Shown here in pieces: positions 7,457 through 16,463 of a stretch of DNA of 64,000 bases. A program made the translations under genes and the position numbers. Every line of letters starts with the position of its first letter. Positions within the stretch are counted from its first letter, which is position 1. The stretch spans positions 3,481,665 to 3,545,664 of the forward strand of contig OZ244836.1 of assembly GCA_965220645.1 (NCBI GenBank), in the 5' to 3' direction. Source of the stretch: Aldehydirespirator sp965220645. Its GTDB lineage: Bacteria > Actinomycetota > Acidimicrobiia > Acidimicrobiales > Aldehydirespiratoraceae. Below the pieces are notes generated by a model. The model did not search any database and had not been told where the DNA came from. It was given only the letters and a program-made list of their open reading frames with translations.

Positions 7457-8926
7457 TTAGCGGGCGCGGTATTGGGCGCGGGGGCCTTGGGCGTCCTTGT
7501 TGAGACGCTTGGCGAGGTGCAGGCCCTCCAGCACGAGCTCCACTGCGGAGGCGACCATGGCGGGCGACTCGGTCGCTTCGTCGTCGGCCAGCAGAGCCTG
7601 CACCGGGGCGGTCAGCGCCGGGACGGAGGCCAGCAGGGCGGCGTAGTCGGCGTCGGCCACGTCGTCGCCCACGTCCACGACCAGGTCGTCGGCGAAGGCG
7701 TCCACCACCTCGCGATGGAGATCGGGCGGCACGCAGTCCTTGAACACCGACAGCACGGCCGAGTTGACCAGCTGTTCGAGGATCTCGGGCTCGCGGCCTT
7801 CCTCCAGGGTCTCGATCTCAACCTTGCCCGAGGTTGACGACGAGAGTGCGTCGAGGTCGGTGACCCGGGGCACGACATGGTCGGAGCCGGCCCGCAAGGT
7901 GCGGCGCATGGCGTTGGCCACCATCGTCTCGTGGTTGGAGATGCTGAGGCGCACCGACACCCCGGAGCGCTGCGAGACATGGGAGCTGGACCGAGCCGCC
8001 CTGGTGAGGGCGACCACGATGCGGGTCATGAACGACGGCACGGTCACGGCCAGGCCCGCGGTGTCGGAGACGCCTGTCTCGTCAGCGGGATCGGCGGCCG
8101 AGACAGCGGGTCGGGACAGCGAGGGATAGGCCTCCTGCTCCACGATGGCGATCTCGGTCTCGGCATCGAGCGGGTAGTGGGTGCGGACCTGGGCTCCGAA
8201 TCGGTCCTTCAGCGGGGTGATGATGCGGCCCCGGTTGGTGTAGTCCTCGGGATTGGCCGACGCCACCAGCACGACATCCAGCGGGAGGCGGACCTTGTAA
8301 CCGCGGATCTGGACGTCGCGCTCCTCCAGCACGTTGAGCAGGCCCACCTGGATGCGTTCGGCGAGGTCGGGCAGCTCGTTGATGGCGAAGATCCCCCGGT
8401 TGGTGCGAGGAACCAGCCCGTAGTGCAGGGTGAGCTCGTCGGACAGGTAACGGCCCTCGGCCACCTTGATGGGGTCGACCTCTCCGATGAGATCGGCGAT
8501 GGAGGTGTCGGGGGTGGCCAGCTTCTCGCCGTAGCGGTCGTCGCGGTGGATCCACGCGATGGGGGTGTCGTCGCCGCGCTCGGCCACCAGAGCCCGGGCC
8601 TGGGCGGACACCGGAGCGTAGGGGTCGTCGTTGATCTCCGAGCCGGCGATGGTGGGCAGCCATTCGTCGAGCAGGCCGACGAGGCCGCGGATCATGCGGG
8701 TCTTGGCCTGGCCCCGCTCCCCCAGCATGATCATGTCGTGACCGGCCAGCAGGGCGTTCTCCACCTGGGGGATGACCGTGTTGTGGAAGCCGAGCACGTC
8801 ATCGAAGAGGGGCTGGTCGGAGCGGATGCGGGCCACCGCGTTGCGGCGCAGCTCCTGGCGCACGGGTACTGAGGTCCAGCCGGAGGCTCGCAGCTCGCCG
8901 AGCGTGGTCGGATGCGTCCCGGACAT
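7457..8926 (-). CDS. MoxR/BchI-like AAA+ ATPase, Rv0958-like
   Basis: A 489-residue AAA+ ATPase. Its Walker A reads GERGQAKTR, and the sensor and Walker B region reads GIFAINELPDLAERIQVGLLNVLEERD, close to magnesium-chelatase I and MoxR proteins (though with Asn where Asp is usual before EL). A C-terminal helical domain follows. The start at 8926 (MSGTHPTTLGELRASGW) is chosen because upstream in-frame sequence reads antisense to the GH2-like gene. It is the expected partner of the VWA protein at 1221-3293; the two are usually adjacent, but here several unrelated genes separate them. Confidence 0.85.
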   Translation of the reverse strand: MSGTHPTTLGELRASGWTSVPVRQELRRNAVARIRSDQPLFDDVLGFHNTVIPQVENALLAGHDMIMLGERGQAKTRMIRGLVGLLDEWLPTIAGSEINDDPYAPVSAQARALVAERGDDTPIAWIHRDDRYGEKLATPDTSIADLIGEVDPIKVAEGRYLSDELTLHYGLVPRTNRGIFAINELPDLAERIQVGLLNVLEERDVQIRGYKVRLPLDVVLVASANPEDYTNRGRIITPLKDRFGAQVRTHYPLDAETEIAIVEQEAYPSLSRPAVSAADPADETGVSDTAGLAVTVPSFMTRIVVALTRAARSSSHVSQRSGVSVRLSISNHETMVANAMRRTLRAGSDHVVPRVTDLDALSSSTSGKVEIETLEEGREPEILEQLVNSAVLSVFKDCVPPDLHREVVDAFADDLVVDVGDDVADADYAALLASVPALTAPVQALLADDEATESPAMVASAVELVLEGLHLAKRLNKDAQGPRAQYRAR

Positions 8927-9022
8927 CGTCGGAACCCTAGCGTCACCCGGTCCAGGTACTTCGAAGCGGCGCCGGGCCCGGGCGCAGGGGGGCTGGTGAC
9001 GGGTGGGCGCTAGCTTGGGGCG

Positions 9023-11143
9023 GTGGACCTGGGCGGGACGTGGCGGGTCGCTGCGGCCACCGAGGGGCGGCGGCGCACGTTCCACGAGTTCGATCACGAC
9101 GACTCGCGCTGGGGGACGATGCCGGTGCCCAGCCATTGGGCCCAGGGCGCAGCCGATCACGAGGGTGGGGACCTGGCCCTCGAGGAGTCCGTGCTGTACC
9201 GCCACCGCTTCGACGGGCCGCCGGAGGCGGTCGGAATCGGGGACGAGGCTGATCCCTACGGCACCGATGGGGCGACAGATGGTGGCGGCCGGCGATGGTG
9301 GCTGCGGATCGAGGGGTTGGCCCAGCAGGGGGACGTCTGGCTCGACAATTCCTATCTGGGCCACACCGACGGGTACTTCGTGCCCCATGAGCTGGAGGTG
9401 ACCGAGCAGCTCGGGACCCGGTCCGAGCACTTGCTGGCCATCGACGCCACCTGCCGCCGCTTCGGCGACCCCGACAACCGCACCCTGCTGACCGGGGCGT
9501 TGCAGGATCCCGAGCTGTGCGGGGCCGGCGACCTGATCGTGGGCGGGGTGTGGCGGCCGGTCCGGCTGAGGTCCACGGGACGGATCGCGATCCGCCACGC
9601 CAGAGCCGTCTGCGCCAATGTCAGCGTCGGCGAGGATGGCAACGGGCACCGGGCCGGCAGGGGCGGGGTCCGGGCCCGGCTGGAGCTCAGGGTAGTGCTG
9701 GACGTGCCCGGCGGTGGTCCGGTCGACCTGAGCACCCGGGTGGCCGGCACCGAGCACGTCCACAGCCACTCCTGCGCCGACGGGGAGAACCGGGTGGAGT
9801 GGACCGTCGACGTCGACGACCCGCCGCTGTGGTGGCCCCACGCGCTGGGCGACCAGCCCCTGTGCGACCTCACGATGGAGGCGTTGACGGGCGAGGAGGT
9901 CCACGACCGCCGGCATTTCCGCATCGGGTTCCGCTCAGTGGCGATGCGCCGCTGGGTGCTGCACATCAACGGCCAGCGGCTGTTCGTCAAGGGCGCCAAC
10001 CTGCTGCCCACCCGGCGCCTGCTGGGCGCGGCCACCCCGTCGGAGGTGGTCAACGACATTCGTGCCGCCCGCAACGCCGGGCTCGACCTGGTGCGGCCGG
10101 TCGCTCACATCGCCCGGCCCGAGCTGTACGACGCGGCCGACGAGCTGGGGGTACTGGTGTGGCAGGACCTGCCGGTCCGTGGCTTGATGAGCCGCAGCGT
10201 GGCGGACGAGGCCCGGCGCCAGGCGCGCGAGGCGGTGGACCTTCTGGGCCACCGCCCCTCGGTGGCGGTGTGGTGCGCGCACGACGAGCCGTTCTCCCGG
10301 ATGCGCCGGCCGGGCCGGACGCCGGCGGTGGTGAGCCGTCAGGGGCCGTCCTGGAACCGCGATGTGCTCGACCGGCGGCTGTGCCGGGTGCTGGACCGCT
10401 GCGACGGCTCCCGTCCGGTGGTGCCCCACACCGGCGTGCCGCCCCGCTTCCCGCTGCTGGACGGCACCACCAGCGAGCTGTGGTTCGGCCTGCACGGCGG
10501 ACGGGCCGCCGACCTCGGCCCGGTGCTGGCCCGGGTGCCGGCCATGGGCCGTTTCGTGTCGGCGTTCGGGACCCCGGTGGCCGACGACCAGCCCGAGGTG
10601 GTGAGGACGACGATCGAGACCCTGCGGCGGTTGAAGTACCGGCCCACCGGGGGGTTCCTGCTCCACGCCCTGGCCGATGTGAGTGTCGGAGACATCGCGG
10701 CGGCCGGGGTATCCGGCGGGTCCGGCGGGTTCGGCGGGTTCGGGGTGCTGGACGGGTTGCGCAGGCCCAAGCCGGGATGGTGGGCTCTGGTGGACGCGTG
10801 CCGCCCGCTGATAGTTGTGGCCGATCAATTGCCGGAGAGCCTGCGGGCCGGGGAACCTCTCGACTTGGCGGTCCATGTGGTGAACGACACCAGATCCGAC
10901 ACCGACGACATGCAGGTGCAGGCCCGGCTGGTCGGTCCCGACGGCGGGCTGATCCGCGAGCAGCGCTGGGCCGGCACGGCCCCCGCCGACGACTGCGTGC
11001 TGGTGGGTCGACTGGCGGCGGCCGTCCCCTCCGTCACCCGGCGCGGCCCGGTCGTCCTGGAGCTGAGTCTGGCCGCGGGCCGCGGCCCGGACGATCAGCC
11101 CACCGTGATCGCCACCAACCGCTACACCACGGTGATCCTCTAG
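9023..11143 (+). CDS. Glycoside hydrolase family 2-like protein, nucleophile lost
   Basis: A 706-residue protein with the beta-mannosidase/GH2 layout: an N-terminal jelly roll (GTWRV, then WWLRIEGLAQQGDVWLDNSYLG), immunoglobulin-like domains, and a TIM barrel (RLFVKGANLLP, LGVLVWQDLPV). The acid/base motif is visible as WCAHDEP (E422). The nucleophile motif SEFG reads SAFG (A514 in RFVSAFGTP), so normal retaining hydrolysis is doubtful. The GTG start is forced, since an in-frame stop lies 12 bases upstream. A short Gly-rich repeat (GGSGGFGGFG) sits near residue 570. It is divergent from the MoxR-type gene. Confidence 0.72.
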   Translation: MDLGGTWRVAAATEGRRRTFHEFDHDDSRWGTMPVPSHWAQGAADHEGGDLALEESVLYRHRFDGPPEAVGIGDEADPYGTDGATDGGGRRWWLRIEGLAQQGDVWLDNSYLGHTDGYFVPHELEVTEQLGTRSEHLLAIDATCRRFGDPDNRTLLTGALQDPELCGAGDLIVGGVWRPVRLRSTGRIAIRHARAVCANVSVGEDGNGHRAGRGGVRARLELRVVLDVPGGGPVDLSTRVAGTEHVHSHSCADGENRVEWTVDVDDPPLWWPHALGDQPLCDLTMEALTGEEVHDRRHFRIGFRSVAMRRWVLHINGQRLFVKGANLLPTRRLLGAATPSEVVNDIRAARNAGLDLVRPVAHIARPELYDAADELGVLVWQDLPVRGLMSRSVADEARRQAREAVDLLGHRPSVAVWCAHDEPFSRMRRPGRTPAVVSRQGPSWNRDVLDRRLCRVLDRCDGSRPVVPHTGVPPRFPLLDGTTSELWFGLHGGRAADLGPVLARVPAMGRFVSAFGTPVADDQPEVVRTTIETLRRLKYRPTGGFLLHALADVSVGDIAAAGVSGGSGGFGGFGVLDGLRRPKPGWWALVDACRPLIVVADQLPESLRAGEPLDLAVHVVNDTRSDTDDMQVQARLVGPDGGLIREQRWAGTAPADDCVLVGRLAAAVPSVTRRGPVVLELSLAAGRGPDDQPTVIATNRYTTVIL

Positions 11144-11191
11144 AACCTGCGCGGGCAGGTGCAAACCCATCGCGTCGGGGCGGGGTGTTTC

Positions 11192-11240
11192 CCGCTCTTG
11201 TTCGCTGCGCTCACGGGCCGCTCGGGCCACGGCCTCGCCC
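11192..11240 (+). repeat. Dispersed repeat family copy
   Basis: Single copy of the intergenic element with core TTCGCTGCGCTCACGGGC, extended by CGCTCGGGCCACGGCCTCG. It lies between the convergent GH2-like and Rieske oxygenase genes. It matches the 5099-5149 copy more closely than the 1120-1206 pair. Confidence 0.7.
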
Positions 11241-11276
11241 GTATGAACCGGATTCGTTCGCCTACCCGCTCGGCCT

Positions 11277-12272
11277 CTAGCCGATCCCGGAGCCGAGAGA
11301 CTTCCAGAGCCTCCGGTAGGCGATGGAGAAGGCGTCGGTGGGCAGGGCCACCTCGCCGGTGCCGTCGAGGCGGAACGACACCTCCCGGGGCTGCAGGGCC
11401 TCGCATATCACCCGGTCCTCCTCGTTGACCGCGGCCTGGAAGTCACGCCACGGCTCCAGCGGGTCGCCGCCCAGGTTGGTGCGGGCGCTCTGCTGGAACA
11501 CCAGGCTGGAGGTGGCCGACTCGGGCAGGGCCGTCAACTGGATGCACTCGATCTCGCCGTCGGGGTAGGTGATGGTGAGCATCGACGAGAACGGGAACGT
11601 GAAGTCGTAGCGGTAGGAGGCCTCGACCTCGCCGACCGAGCCGTCCAGGGTGTTGCGGTACTGCTGGAACACTCCGACGCTGGAGGTGAAGCCGGCCTCG
11701 GTGGCGGTGACCGTCTGCGGTGCGACCGGGCGGTCGCTGGGGCCGAAGGTGACCCGGTGGATGGTCGAGAAGTGGGCGATGTCGTTGAAGTTCTCGGCCA
11801 CCCGGCTGGCGGACGCCTGCCAGCGCACCGGTCCGATCTGGAAGGTCTGCACGTCGGGCCGGTCGTAGAACCCCCAGCCGGGCGGATCGTCGGCCGCCGG
11901 CTCGCCGAGACAGGCCCACACCAGCCCGTGGGATTCGCGGGTGGGCACCATGTCCAGGGTCAATCGCTGCGGGAGCCGGGCGTCGGGGCGGGCGGGGAAG
12001 CCCACGCATCGCCCGTCGGCCGAGTAGCGCAGCCCGTGGTAGGGGCACACCAGGCAGTCGTCGTGGTAGGAGCCGAGGCTGAGCGGGCTGCCCCGATGCG
12101 GGCAGCGGTCCGATGCTGCGCACGCCTGCCCGCCGCTGCGGAACACCACCAGGGGCCGGCCCAGCAACACCACCCCGACGGGACCGTCGTTGATGGCGTC
12201 GGAGCGGGCCACCGGATGCCAGTGGCGCTCCAGGACCGCGAACTCGGCCGGGTCGATGGCCGGGTCGCTCAT
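11277..12272 (-). CDS. Rieske non-heme iron oxygenase, alpha-subunit type
   Basis: A 331-residue oxygenase with both expected centres. The N-terminal Rieske [2Fe-2S] domain has C57/H59 (CPHRG) and C76/H79 (CPYHG). The catalytic domain has N161, D164, H167 and H172 in ENFNDIAHFSTIH. The family (vanillate demethylase, NdmA/NdmB and related) does NAD(P)H-dependent O- or N-demethylation or hydroxylation and needs a reductase. The only such reductase in the window is at 20732-22597. It is the last gene of a minus-strand run with the XRE-cupin regulator, a 35-aa ORF and the adenine-deaminase-like gene, 28 bases after the latter. Substrate unknown; an N-methylated purine is plausible from context. 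Confidence 0.87.
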   Translation of the reverse strand: MSDPAIDPAEFAVLERHWHPVARSDAINDGPVGVVLLGRPLVVFRSGGQACAASDRCPHRGSPLSLGSYHDDCLVCPYHGLRYSADGRCVGFPARPDARLPQRLTLDMVPTRESHGLVWACLGEPAADDPPGWGFYDRPDVQTFQIGPVRWQASASRVAENFNDIAHFSTIHRVTFGPSDRPVAPQTVTATEAGFTSSVGVFQQYRNTLDGSVGEVEASYRYDFTFPFSSMLTITYPDGEIECIQLTALPESATSSLVFQQSARTNLGGDPLEPWRDFQAAVNEEDRVICEALQPREVSFRLDGTGEVALPTDAFSIAYRRLWKSLGSGIG

Positions 12273-12300
12273 GATGCAGCCGAGTCGATGGTTGCGGCGG

Positions 12301-14100
12301 TCATGCCGCGGCCGGCCCGAGCACCGGGTCGAATGTGGCCATGGCGGCCACGTCGACCGTTCCTACGTCGGTGATGGCGTAGTCGGGGATGGACGTGATG
12401 GGCAGGAAGAACAGGTACATGAACGGCCAGTCGACCGTGCAGCCCAATGCCTTGGCCGCCCGGTCGAGCTTCTCCTCCTCGGCCAGCATGTCGGCCGGGT
12501 CGAGGTCGGACACGATCCCGCCGATGGGAAGGGGCAGGAACTCGACCACCTCGCCGCCGTCCACCACTACCTGGCCGCCGCCGTGGGTGGCGAGATGGTT
12601 GACGGCCACCGCCATGTCGGAGGGCGTGGCCCCGATCACGACGATGTTGTTGTCGTCGGGGGCGCTCGACGACGCCAGCGCTCCGGAGCGGATCCCGAAC
12701 CCGGCCACGAACGCGGTCGGGCGGTTGGAGTTCTTCCCGTACCGCTCGACCACGCTCACCAAGGCCACGTCGTTGTCGATGTCGGGCTCCACCCGGCCCG
12801 ATTCGGCCTGAAGTACTACGTCGCGGCGCCTGCGCACGAAGATCTGCTCGGTCACCTCGATGGCCAGCACCTCGACCGGGCCGTCGGGCAGGTCGGTGCG
12901 CACGGCGAAGTCATCCGGGACCGCGGGCGCCATACCGAACGGCCCGGTCAGCAGCCCGTCCCGGCTCGGCGGCTCCAGATCGACGGTCATCTGCCCGTCG
13001 CGGGCGACGACCTGCCCGGCGGCCATCACCATCGAGACCCGGAAGTCGCTGAGGTCCTCCACGAAACAGATGTCGGCGTACCGGCCCGGTGAGATCGAGC
13101 CCACGATGTGGTCGACCCGGTACGCCTCGGCCCCATTGATGGTGGCCATCTGGACGGCCGTCATCGGATCGACCCCGGCGTCCACGGCCATTCGCACCAT
13201 GTTGTCGAGATGGCCCCGGTCGAGGACGTCGCTGGCCACCACATCGTCGGTGCAGAAGCTCACCCGGCGGGCCGCGCCCGGCGCGTGCTCCAGCACCAGG
13301 CGGATGTTCTCGGTCAGGAAGTGGGCGAACGACGACTCCCGGATCACGACGTACATGCCGTTGCGGAGCTTCTCCAGGCACTCGTGGGAGTCGTAGCTCT
13401 CGTGGTCGAGCCGGATGCCGCTGCAGGCGTAGCTGGTGAGGTCGGCGCCGGTGGCCATGGGCGCGCAGCCCAGCACCGGCAGCCGGTTCTCACGGGCCAT
13501 CTCCATGGCCGCCAGCACATCGGGGTCACCGGTGGTCACGAACTCCCGGACGGTCTCCCAGACGCCCACGCACTCCGGCCACTGCTGCGCCACCCGATGG
13601 TCGTCGGGACCGAAGTAGTGGCCGACGGTGGAGGTGGGCAGGGTGTAGGGCGTCTTGCAGGGAGCCCCCCACAGCACCCGCAGCGGGGTGCGCTGGGACT
13701 CGCGCAGGAAGGCCTCGGCCCCGTCCAGGCCGGCCACCACCAGGATCTGGTCGAGCCCGGAGACCACGTTGGTGGTCCCCAGCGGCACAAGCATCTTGGC
13801 TGCGCTGGTGATCGACAGCTTCGAGCACTCCATGTGCTGGTGCCCGTCGAACATTCCGGGGACCAGGTGCCGGCCCCCGGCGTCGACGATCTCGGTGTCT
13901 CTGCCGATGTGGGCCGACACATCGCCCAGCGCGACCACGGTGTTGCCGTACACGGCCACGTCGGCGGGATAGATCTCGGCCGACACCACGTTGACGAGCC
14001 GCCCGCCGCGCACGACGGCGGTGGCCGGGATCCGGGCCGCGCCCGCGGCTACCAGCTCTGGGATCGAGGGCTGGCCGGTCATCTGCGGTGACCCCGCCAT
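12301..14100 (-). CDS. ade: Adenine deaminase family amidohydrolase
   Basis: A 599-residue amidohydrolase resembling bacterial adenine deaminase (adenine to hypoxanthine plus ammonia). Residues 1-80 form the composite beta domain. The metal motif is DGHQHMECSK (family form DGHxHxESS), with FCTDD later and PGRYADICFVEDL typical of ade. A C-terminal domain contains DNNIVVIGATPSDMAVAVNHL, where many ade proteins have a His in place of the first Asn. The true substrate may therefore be a modified adenine. It starts 1 base after the stop of a 35-codon ORF and precedes the Rieske oxygenase. Confidence 0.83.
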   Translation of the reverse strand: MAGSPQMTGQPSIPELVAAGAARIPATAVVRGGRLVNVVSAEIYPADVAVYGNTVVALGDVSAHIGRDTEIVDAGGRHLVPGMFDGHQHMECSKLSITSAAKMLVPLGTTNVVSGLDQILVVAGLDGAEAFLRESQRTPLRVLWGAPCKTPYTLPTSTVGHYFGPDDHRVAQQWPECVGVWETVREFVTTGDPDVLAAMEMARENRLPVLGCAPMATGADLTSYACSGIRLDHESYDSHECLEKLRNGMYVVIRESSFAHFLTENIRLVLEHAPGAARRVSFCTDDVVASDVLDRGHLDNMVRMAVDAGVDPMTAVQMATINGAEAYRVDHIVGSISPGRYADICFVEDLSDFRVSMVMAAGQVVARDGQMTVDLEPPSRDGLLTGPFGMAPAVPDDFAVRTDLPDGPVEVLAIEVTEQIFVRRRRDVVLQAESGRVEPDIDNDVALVSVVERYGKNSNRPTAFVAGFGIRSGALASSSAPDDNNIVVIGATPSDMAVAVNHLATHGGGQVVVDGGEVVEFLPLPIGGIVSDLDPADMLAEEEKLDRAAKALGCTVDWPFMYLFFLPITSIPDYAITDVGTVDVAAMATFDPVLGPAAA

Positions 14101-14101
14101 C

Positions 14102-14209
14102 TCAGGAACCCGCCACGCAGGCGTCGGCCCGGCTCAGGTACTCGGCCCGGCTCAGGTACTCGACCCGGCTGATGAGGTCTTCAACGGAGCCCACGGGTTC
14201 TCCTCTCAT
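14102..14209 (-). CDS. Possible 35-residue peptide before the adenine-deaminase gene
   Basis: A small ORF between the XRE-cupin gene and the adenine-deaminase gene. It starts ATG at 14209 and its TGA ends 1 base before the next ATG, so translation could be coupled. The product begins MRGEPVGSVEDL and contains a tandem 18-bp duplication giving EYLSRA twice. It resembles no family I recognise. Its position in the operon and tight junction support expression, but the Shine-Dalgarno is weak. It may be a leader peptide or spacer rather than a functional protein. Confidence 0.4.
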   Translation of the reverse strand: MRGEPVGSVEDLISRVEYLSRAEYLSRADACVAGS

Positions 14210-14246
14210 GGATTCGGGTTGGTGTCGGGTGGGTGCACGATGCCCG

Positions 14247-14810
14247 TCAGCCTCGGGCCGCAACGTGGATCAGGCGGGCCGGCGACTCGGAGACCAGGTG
14301 CCAGCGGGTCTGCAACCGAGGCGAGTGGAACAGCACGTCGCCGGCATGGAGGATCTCGTCGGGGTGATCTCTCACCTCTACACGCACGGATCCCTCGATC
14401 ACGTAGATCATCGTCTCGTCGGGCGTCTCGAACCATTCGGGCACGCCGGGACCGGGCTCGATCAGGTAGTCGCCCACCTCCGTGATGGGCTTGCCGGCCC
14501 GATAGGCCGTCCTCGCGGTCTGGGCGTGCGGGACTTCGCTCACAGGTATCCGGGCGCGCTCGGAAGCGCGCAGCACCTGGACTTCGACATCGGCCGGAGG
14601 GCTGGGCAGCAAGTCCGAAGGCCTCACGTCGAGCGCGGTCGCGATGCGGTACAGCGTCGCTATGGCCACCGATGTGTGCCCGGCCTCGAGCTGGCTCAGG
14701 AACGGCTGGCTCACATCGGCGGCCGCGGCCAGTTTCCGGCCCGACAGGCCCCGCTCGGCGCGGAGCGCCTTGACCTTGGCCCCGATCCCTAGACCCAGCT
14801 CATCGGGCAC
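14247..14810 (-). CDS. XRE-family regulator with C-terminal cupin domain
   Basis: A 187-residue transcription factor. A helix-turn-helix sits at about residues 8-62 (IGAKVKALRAERGLSGRKLAAAADVSQPFLSQLEAG). A cupin sensor domain at about 100-185 contains MIYVIEGSVRVEVRDHPDEILHAGDVLFH. The GTG at 14810 is chosen because GGGAG lies about 8 bases upstream and the HTH begins straight after; the longer in-frame ORF would overlap the divergent gene. This family commonly controls purine, amino-acid or polyamine catabolism. It heads a minus-strand operon with the 35-aa ORF, ade and the Rieske oxygenase. It is a candidate reader of the TGATAA palindromes, though no copy lies in its own promoter. Confidence 0.85.
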   Translation of the reverse strand: MPDELGLGIGAKVKALRAERGLSGRKLAAAADVSQPFLSQLEAGHTSVAIATLYRIATALDVRPSDLLPSPPADVEVQVLRASERARIPVSEVPHAQTARTAYRAGKPITEVGDYLIEPGPGVPEWFETPDETMIYVIEGSVRVEVRDHPDEILHAGDVLFHSPRLQTRWHLVSESPARLIHVAARG

Positions 14811-14907
14811 GGCGCCACGCTCCCTGCTTCGATCCAGATCGTGGTATGAAAGATAGGGAGGGCCAACGGAGAGAACCCGTCGGCCGGGCAAGGGAGACTC
14901 CACCTGC

Positions 14908-15450
14908 ATGGCTGCTGCAAACGGTTCGTGCCAGGACCGGGTGATTCTGGACCAGTGGCATCCCCTGGCCGCCGTGGACGAGACGGTGCCCGGCGTGGTG
15001 CACGCGACCCGCCTGCTGGGGGAGTCGGTCAGCTTTGCGATGACTGCCGACGGCCGAGCGGTCGTGTGGCGGACCAGGAGCGATCTCGCCGCGGGCACCG
15101 CGGTAGACTCTGAGTCGGTGACGGACACGCTGCCCAGCCGGTGCGAGTTCCTCTACGTGTGGACGAGCCTCGGAGATCCGCCGGAGCGGTCGTTCGAGAT
15201 TCCCGAGTTCTTCGAGCCCGATCGCCGCAACTTCAACGGAAGCACGATCGGCGTGAGCACCTCCGCGCCCCGAGCGGTGGAGAACTTTCTCGACATGGGT
15301 CACCTCCCGATCCTGGAGAACCAGAATCCGAAGCTGCTCCCCCTCGACCCGCGGGCCGAGACGCCGATCCGCTCCGACCAGGCCTCCATCGCCTATCGCC
15401 GCTGGCTGACCGACCTCGGCGTCACCTACGGGGTGATACCGGCGGCCTAG
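14908..15450 (+). pseudogene. Internally deleted NdmC-like oxygenase
   Basis: A 180-residue ORF aligning by eye with both ends of the 303-aa Rieske-less oxygenase at 24463-25374. Shared blocks are the N-terminus (VILxQWH, then LWTSLG/VWTSLG), TSAPRAVENFLD, and the C-terminus (LENQxPKxLPLDPRAETPIR to VTYGVIPA). About 120 residues of the catalytic domain are missing: the sequence jumps from HLP near residue 134 to ILENQ. The first iron-ligand His remains but the second is gone, so oxygenase activity is excluded. The frame is intact and the gene is divergent from the XRE-cupin regulator. It may be a recent remnant, or a small protein kept for binding. Confidence 0.75.
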
Positions 15451-15482
15451 GGGCCGAGCGTTCACTGCGGCGTTCACCGCAG

Positions 15483-16430
15483 TCACCGCGCCTCCCGGGA
15501 GTAGGGCTCGCCGAGGCTGGCCGGCGCACCGACCCGGCGGGCCCGGTCCGGGTTGGCCGACACGACGACCACCACCAGGAACGTCACCACGAACGGGATC
15601 ATGTTCAAGAAGTCCGAGGGCACTTCGACGCCGGCGATCTGCAGCGTGAAACCGAGGGTGCGCAGCGCGCCGAACACATAGGACGCGGCCAGCGCCAGCC
15701 ATGGCCGCCAGCCGGCCAGGATGACCAGCGCCACCGCGATCCAGCCCGCGCCTGCGGTCATACCGGCCTGCCAGGTTCCCAGCACGGCCAACGCCAGGTA
15801 GGCGCCACCCACCCCGGCACCGAAGCCGCCGATCGCGGTGAAGAGATAGCGGACGCCCGTCACCGAGAGGCCGGCCGCGTCGGCCGCGGCGGGATCCTCC
15901 CCCACCGCCCGCAGCGACAGGCCGGCGTTGGTGCGGTACAGGAAGTAGCCGGCCGCGGCGACGATCAGCCACGACAGGTACACCACGATGTCGTGGCCGA
16001 ACAGGATCGGCCCCACCGCGGGCAGGTCTCGCAGGGCCTCGGGCAGGATCGGATCCACCCGCACGCCGCTGGAGCTCTGGATGAGGGGATCATCGCCGCT
16101 GCTGCCCAAGAAGGCTGACAGCCCGTGGCCCACGATCACCAGGGCCAGGCCCGAGACGATCTGGTTCACCCGCAGCGAGATCGCCAGCAGCGCGTGGACC
16201 GCGCTGAACATCGCTCCGGCCAGCCCGCCGGCCAGGAACGCGATCGGGAGGTTCCCAGTCTGGACCCCGGTCCAGAAAGCGGTCACGCCGCCGATCAGCA
16301 TCATCCCCTCCACGCCCAGGTTCATCACCCCGGAGCGCTCGGTGAGGATCTCCCCGAGCGTGGCGAACAGGATCGGCGTGCCCGCCACGATGGCGCTGAC
16401 GATCGACAGGACGAGCACTGTGTCATTCAT
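15483..16430 (-). CDS. ABC transporter permease, BMP/nucleoside type (NupQ-like)
   Basis: A 315-residue polytopic membrane protein with about eight to ten hydrophobic segments and the family motifs TPILFATLGEILTERSGVMNLGVEGMM near the N-terminus and GLALVIVGHGLSAFLGSS in the middle. These are typical of the second permease in BmpA/PnrA-dependent nucleoside importers. It is the last gene of a four-gene operon: binding protein, ATPase, permease 1, permease 2. A 33-base gap separates it from permease 1. It would form the inner-membrane channel with that protein. Confidence 0.9.
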   Translation of the reverse strand: MNDTVLVLSIVSAIVAGTPILFATLGEILTERSGVMNLGVEGMMLIGGVTAFWTGVQTGNLPIAFLAGGLAGAMFSAVHALLAISLRVNQIVSGLALVIVGHGLSAFLGSSGDDPLIQSSSGVRVDPILPEALRDLPAVGPILFGHDIVVYLSWLIVAAAGYFLYRTNAGLSLRAVGEDPAAADAAGLSVTGVRYLFTAIGGFGAGVGGAYLALAVLGTWQAGMTAGAGWIAVALVILAGWRPWLALAASYVFGALRTLGFTLQIAGVEVPSDFLNMIPFVVTFLVVVVVSANPDRARRVGAPASLGEPYSREAR

Positions 16431-16463
16431 GGCGACCCCACCGCGGCGACGTCATGGCCGGTG

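Noticed and set aside
1221..8926. Magnesium chelatase subunits for chlorophyll synthesis
   Set aside because: The ATPase and VWA protein resemble the general MoxR/VWA pair. No chlorophyll or cobalamin synthesis genes are present.
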